DNA of 16,636 bases from an uncultured Bacteroidia bacterium. GTDB lineage: Bacteria; Bacteroidota; Bacteroidia; Bacteroidales; UBA932. Positions within the stretch are counted from its first letter, which is position 1. Each line of letters opens with the position of its first letter. Where the stretch lies: contig CADBPH010000297.1 of the NCBI GenBank assembly GCA_902796455.1, positions 1 through 16,636 on the forward strand. The letters run 5' to 3'. This document shows positions 15,582 to 16,636 of this stretch, in pieces. Position numbers and translations under genes: made by a program. The notes beneath the pieces are model-generated. The model saw only the letters and a list, made by a program, of their open reading frames with translations, had not been told where the DNA came from and searched no databases.

Positions 15582-16367
15582 ATGAAAAGAACGCTCCAGC
15601 TGTCCCTGGCCGCGGCCATATTGCTCGTCATCCTGCTGCTCCTGATGCTGACCGGGAGGAAGGCAGATGATGCGCGCCGCCAGACGGCCTGCACTGCCCT
15701 GGAGGTTAAAATCCTCGATACCGCCCGGCTGGGGTTCGTCTCCGCGGAGGATGTCAAGGCCATCCTCGACAAGGAATACGGTGTCTTCATCGGCCAGCGG
15801 CTGGACAGCGTGGACCTTTCCCGGATTGAAACCATCCTCAACGGCAGGAGCGCCATCCGGCAAAGCGAAGCCTACGTCACGCAGGACGGGGTTCTCCACG
15901 TGGAAGTGGCGCAGCGCGACCCGCTGGTCCGGTTCAAGACGCCCCAGGGCGGGTTCTACGCCGATGCGACCGGCTACCTTTTCCCGCTGGCAAGCAAATA
16001 CACTTCCCCCGTCACCGTCATCGAGGGAGAAACGCCCATTTCGGCGGACAACGCCTTCAAGGGTCTGCCGAAAACCCAGGCGGAACGGGATTGGCTGGCG
16101 GGAATCATCCAGTTGCTGGGCTACATCGACGGGAACAAGGCCTGGAACGGTGCCTTCCGCTCCATCCGGACAGACAAAAAAGGAGAAGTCGTCCTGCAGC
16201 CCGTCACCGGTCGGGAACATTTCTTGTTCGGACTTCCGGAAGATATTCCCGGCAAGTTCGCCCGGATGGAAAATTACTACAAGTACATCGCCCCGTCCAA
16301 GGAGGAAGGCTATTACGGCTCCGTGAATGTCAAGTATTCCGGACAAATCATCTGCAGAAAGAAATAA
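15582..16367 (+). CDS. ftsQ: Cell division protein FtsQ
   Basis: FtsQ is a divisome scaffold protein linking early and late components. The 261-residue protein has a very short basic cytoplasmic tail, one strongly hydrophobic helix (about 5-24), and a periplasmic part. Residues about 40-115 (EVKILDTARLGFVSAEDVKAIL onward to VEVAQRDPL) fit the POTRA domain, and the remainder fits the beta domain. The end, VNVKYSGQIICRKK, resembles Bacteroidota FtsQ tails. Sequence identity in this family is low, so the call leans on topology and on its place between murC and ftsA. The gaps on either side are 9 and 12 bases. Confidence 0.9.
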   Translation: MKRTLQLSLAAAILLVILLLLMLTGRKADDARRQTACTALEVKILDTARLGFVSAEDVKAILDKEYGVFIGQRLDSVDLSRIETILNGRSAIRQSEAYVTQDGVLHVEVAQRDPLVRFKTPQGGFYADATGYLFPLASKYTSPVTVIEGETPISADNAFKGLPKTQAERDWLAGIIQLLGYIDGNKAWNGAFRSIRTDKKGEVVLQPVTGREHFLFGLPEDIPGKFARMENYYKYIAPSKEEGYYGSVNVKYSGQIICRKK

Positions 16368-16379
16368 AAGTATAACGAT

Positions 16380-16636
16380 ATGGAAGAGAGATACATTGCC
16401 GCCGTCGACCTGGGGTCTTCGAAAATCGCGCTGACCGTAGCGCGGATTTCCGGAGAAGACATCCAGATCCTCTATTACAAGGAAAGGCCTTCCGACGGCA
16501 TCCGCAACAGCGCGGTATTCAATCCCCAGAAGGCATCGGTTCCAATCCGGGAAGCCGTGGAAGAAGCACAGCAGGAGCTGAATATCAAGATCATGCAGGT
16601 CGTGGTAAGCCTTCCGCGGTGCGAAGTGCGCCAGGA
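16380..16636 (+). CDS. ftsA: Cell division protein FtsA, N-terminal part, cut by window edge
   Basis: Eighty-five codons are present before the right edge. The protein begins MEERYIAAVDLGSSKIALTVARI, carrying the actin-family phosphate-1 motif DLGSSK at 10-15, and continues with IREAVEEAQQELNIKIMQVVVSLP, matching the FtsA subdomain 1A-1C region. FtsA is the actin-like ATPase that tethers FtsZ filaments to the membrane. The start lies 12 bases after ftsQ in an A-rich context. ftsZ would be expected just beyond the window. Confidence 0.93.
   Translation, partial: MEERYIAAVDLGSSKIALTVARISGEDIQILYYKERPSDGIRNSAVFNPQKASVPIREAVEEAQQELNIKIMQVVVSLPRCEVRQ

Overview
The window looks like a chromosomal segment of a fairly high-GC member of the Bacteroidales (phylum Bacteroidota). 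The evidence is the gene order of the division/cell-wall cluster with no murF or ddl inside it, the Bacteroidota-type FtsL, an MraY of 433 residues with a long insertion, -7 boxes matching the Bacteroides TAnnTTTG consensus, weak Shine-Dalgarno signals, and a secreted GH3/GH2 pair. A Rikenellaceae- or Cryptobacteroides-like lineage would fit, but the genus cannot be fixed from this sequence alone.

Left part (1-3591, minus strand): a two-gene carbohydrate-degradation operon read right to left. The first gene encodes an exported 988-residue protein that joins an SGNH-like DUF4886 domain to a complete GH3 beta-glucosidase. Six bases later comes an exported GH2 glycosidase, of which only the first 206 codons are inside the window.

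Middle (3592-3783): a compact divergent control region. On the minus strand there is a -7 box (TATCTTTG) and a perfect 12-bp palindrome in front of the GH3 gene. On the plus strand there is a -7 box (TATATTTG) for the dcw cluster, immediately preceded by TGGA-type direct repeats, four of them exactly 10 bp apart. This spacing is what is expected for the operator of MraZ, the product of the next gene. A small leader hairpin follows.

Right part (3784-16636, plus strand): the dcw cluster, in the order mraZ, rsmH, ftsL, ftsI, murE, mraY, murD, ftsW, murG, murC, ftsQ, ftsA (cut by the window edge). Gaps are 4-bp overlaps to 41 bp, so the genes are probably one transcription unit led by the promoter upstream of mraZ. 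MurC, MurD and MurE extend the UDP-MurNAc peptide, MraY and MurG make lipid I and lipid II, FtsW and FtsI polymerise and crosslink septal peptidoglycan, FtsL and FtsQ belong to the divisome scaffold, and FtsA tethers FtsZ. RsmH modifies 16S rRNA and MraZ is the likely autoregulator.

Most of the window is ordinary core biology. The points most worth a second look are the candidate MraZ operator, the DUF4886-GH3 fusion, a Val in place of a conserved Asp in the NLTDGxDGLA motif of MraY, a DNSR in place of DNPR in MurE, and an FtsI that ends without a PASTA domain. I saw no tRNA, rRNA, CRISPR array, insertion sequence or convincing intrinsic terminator.
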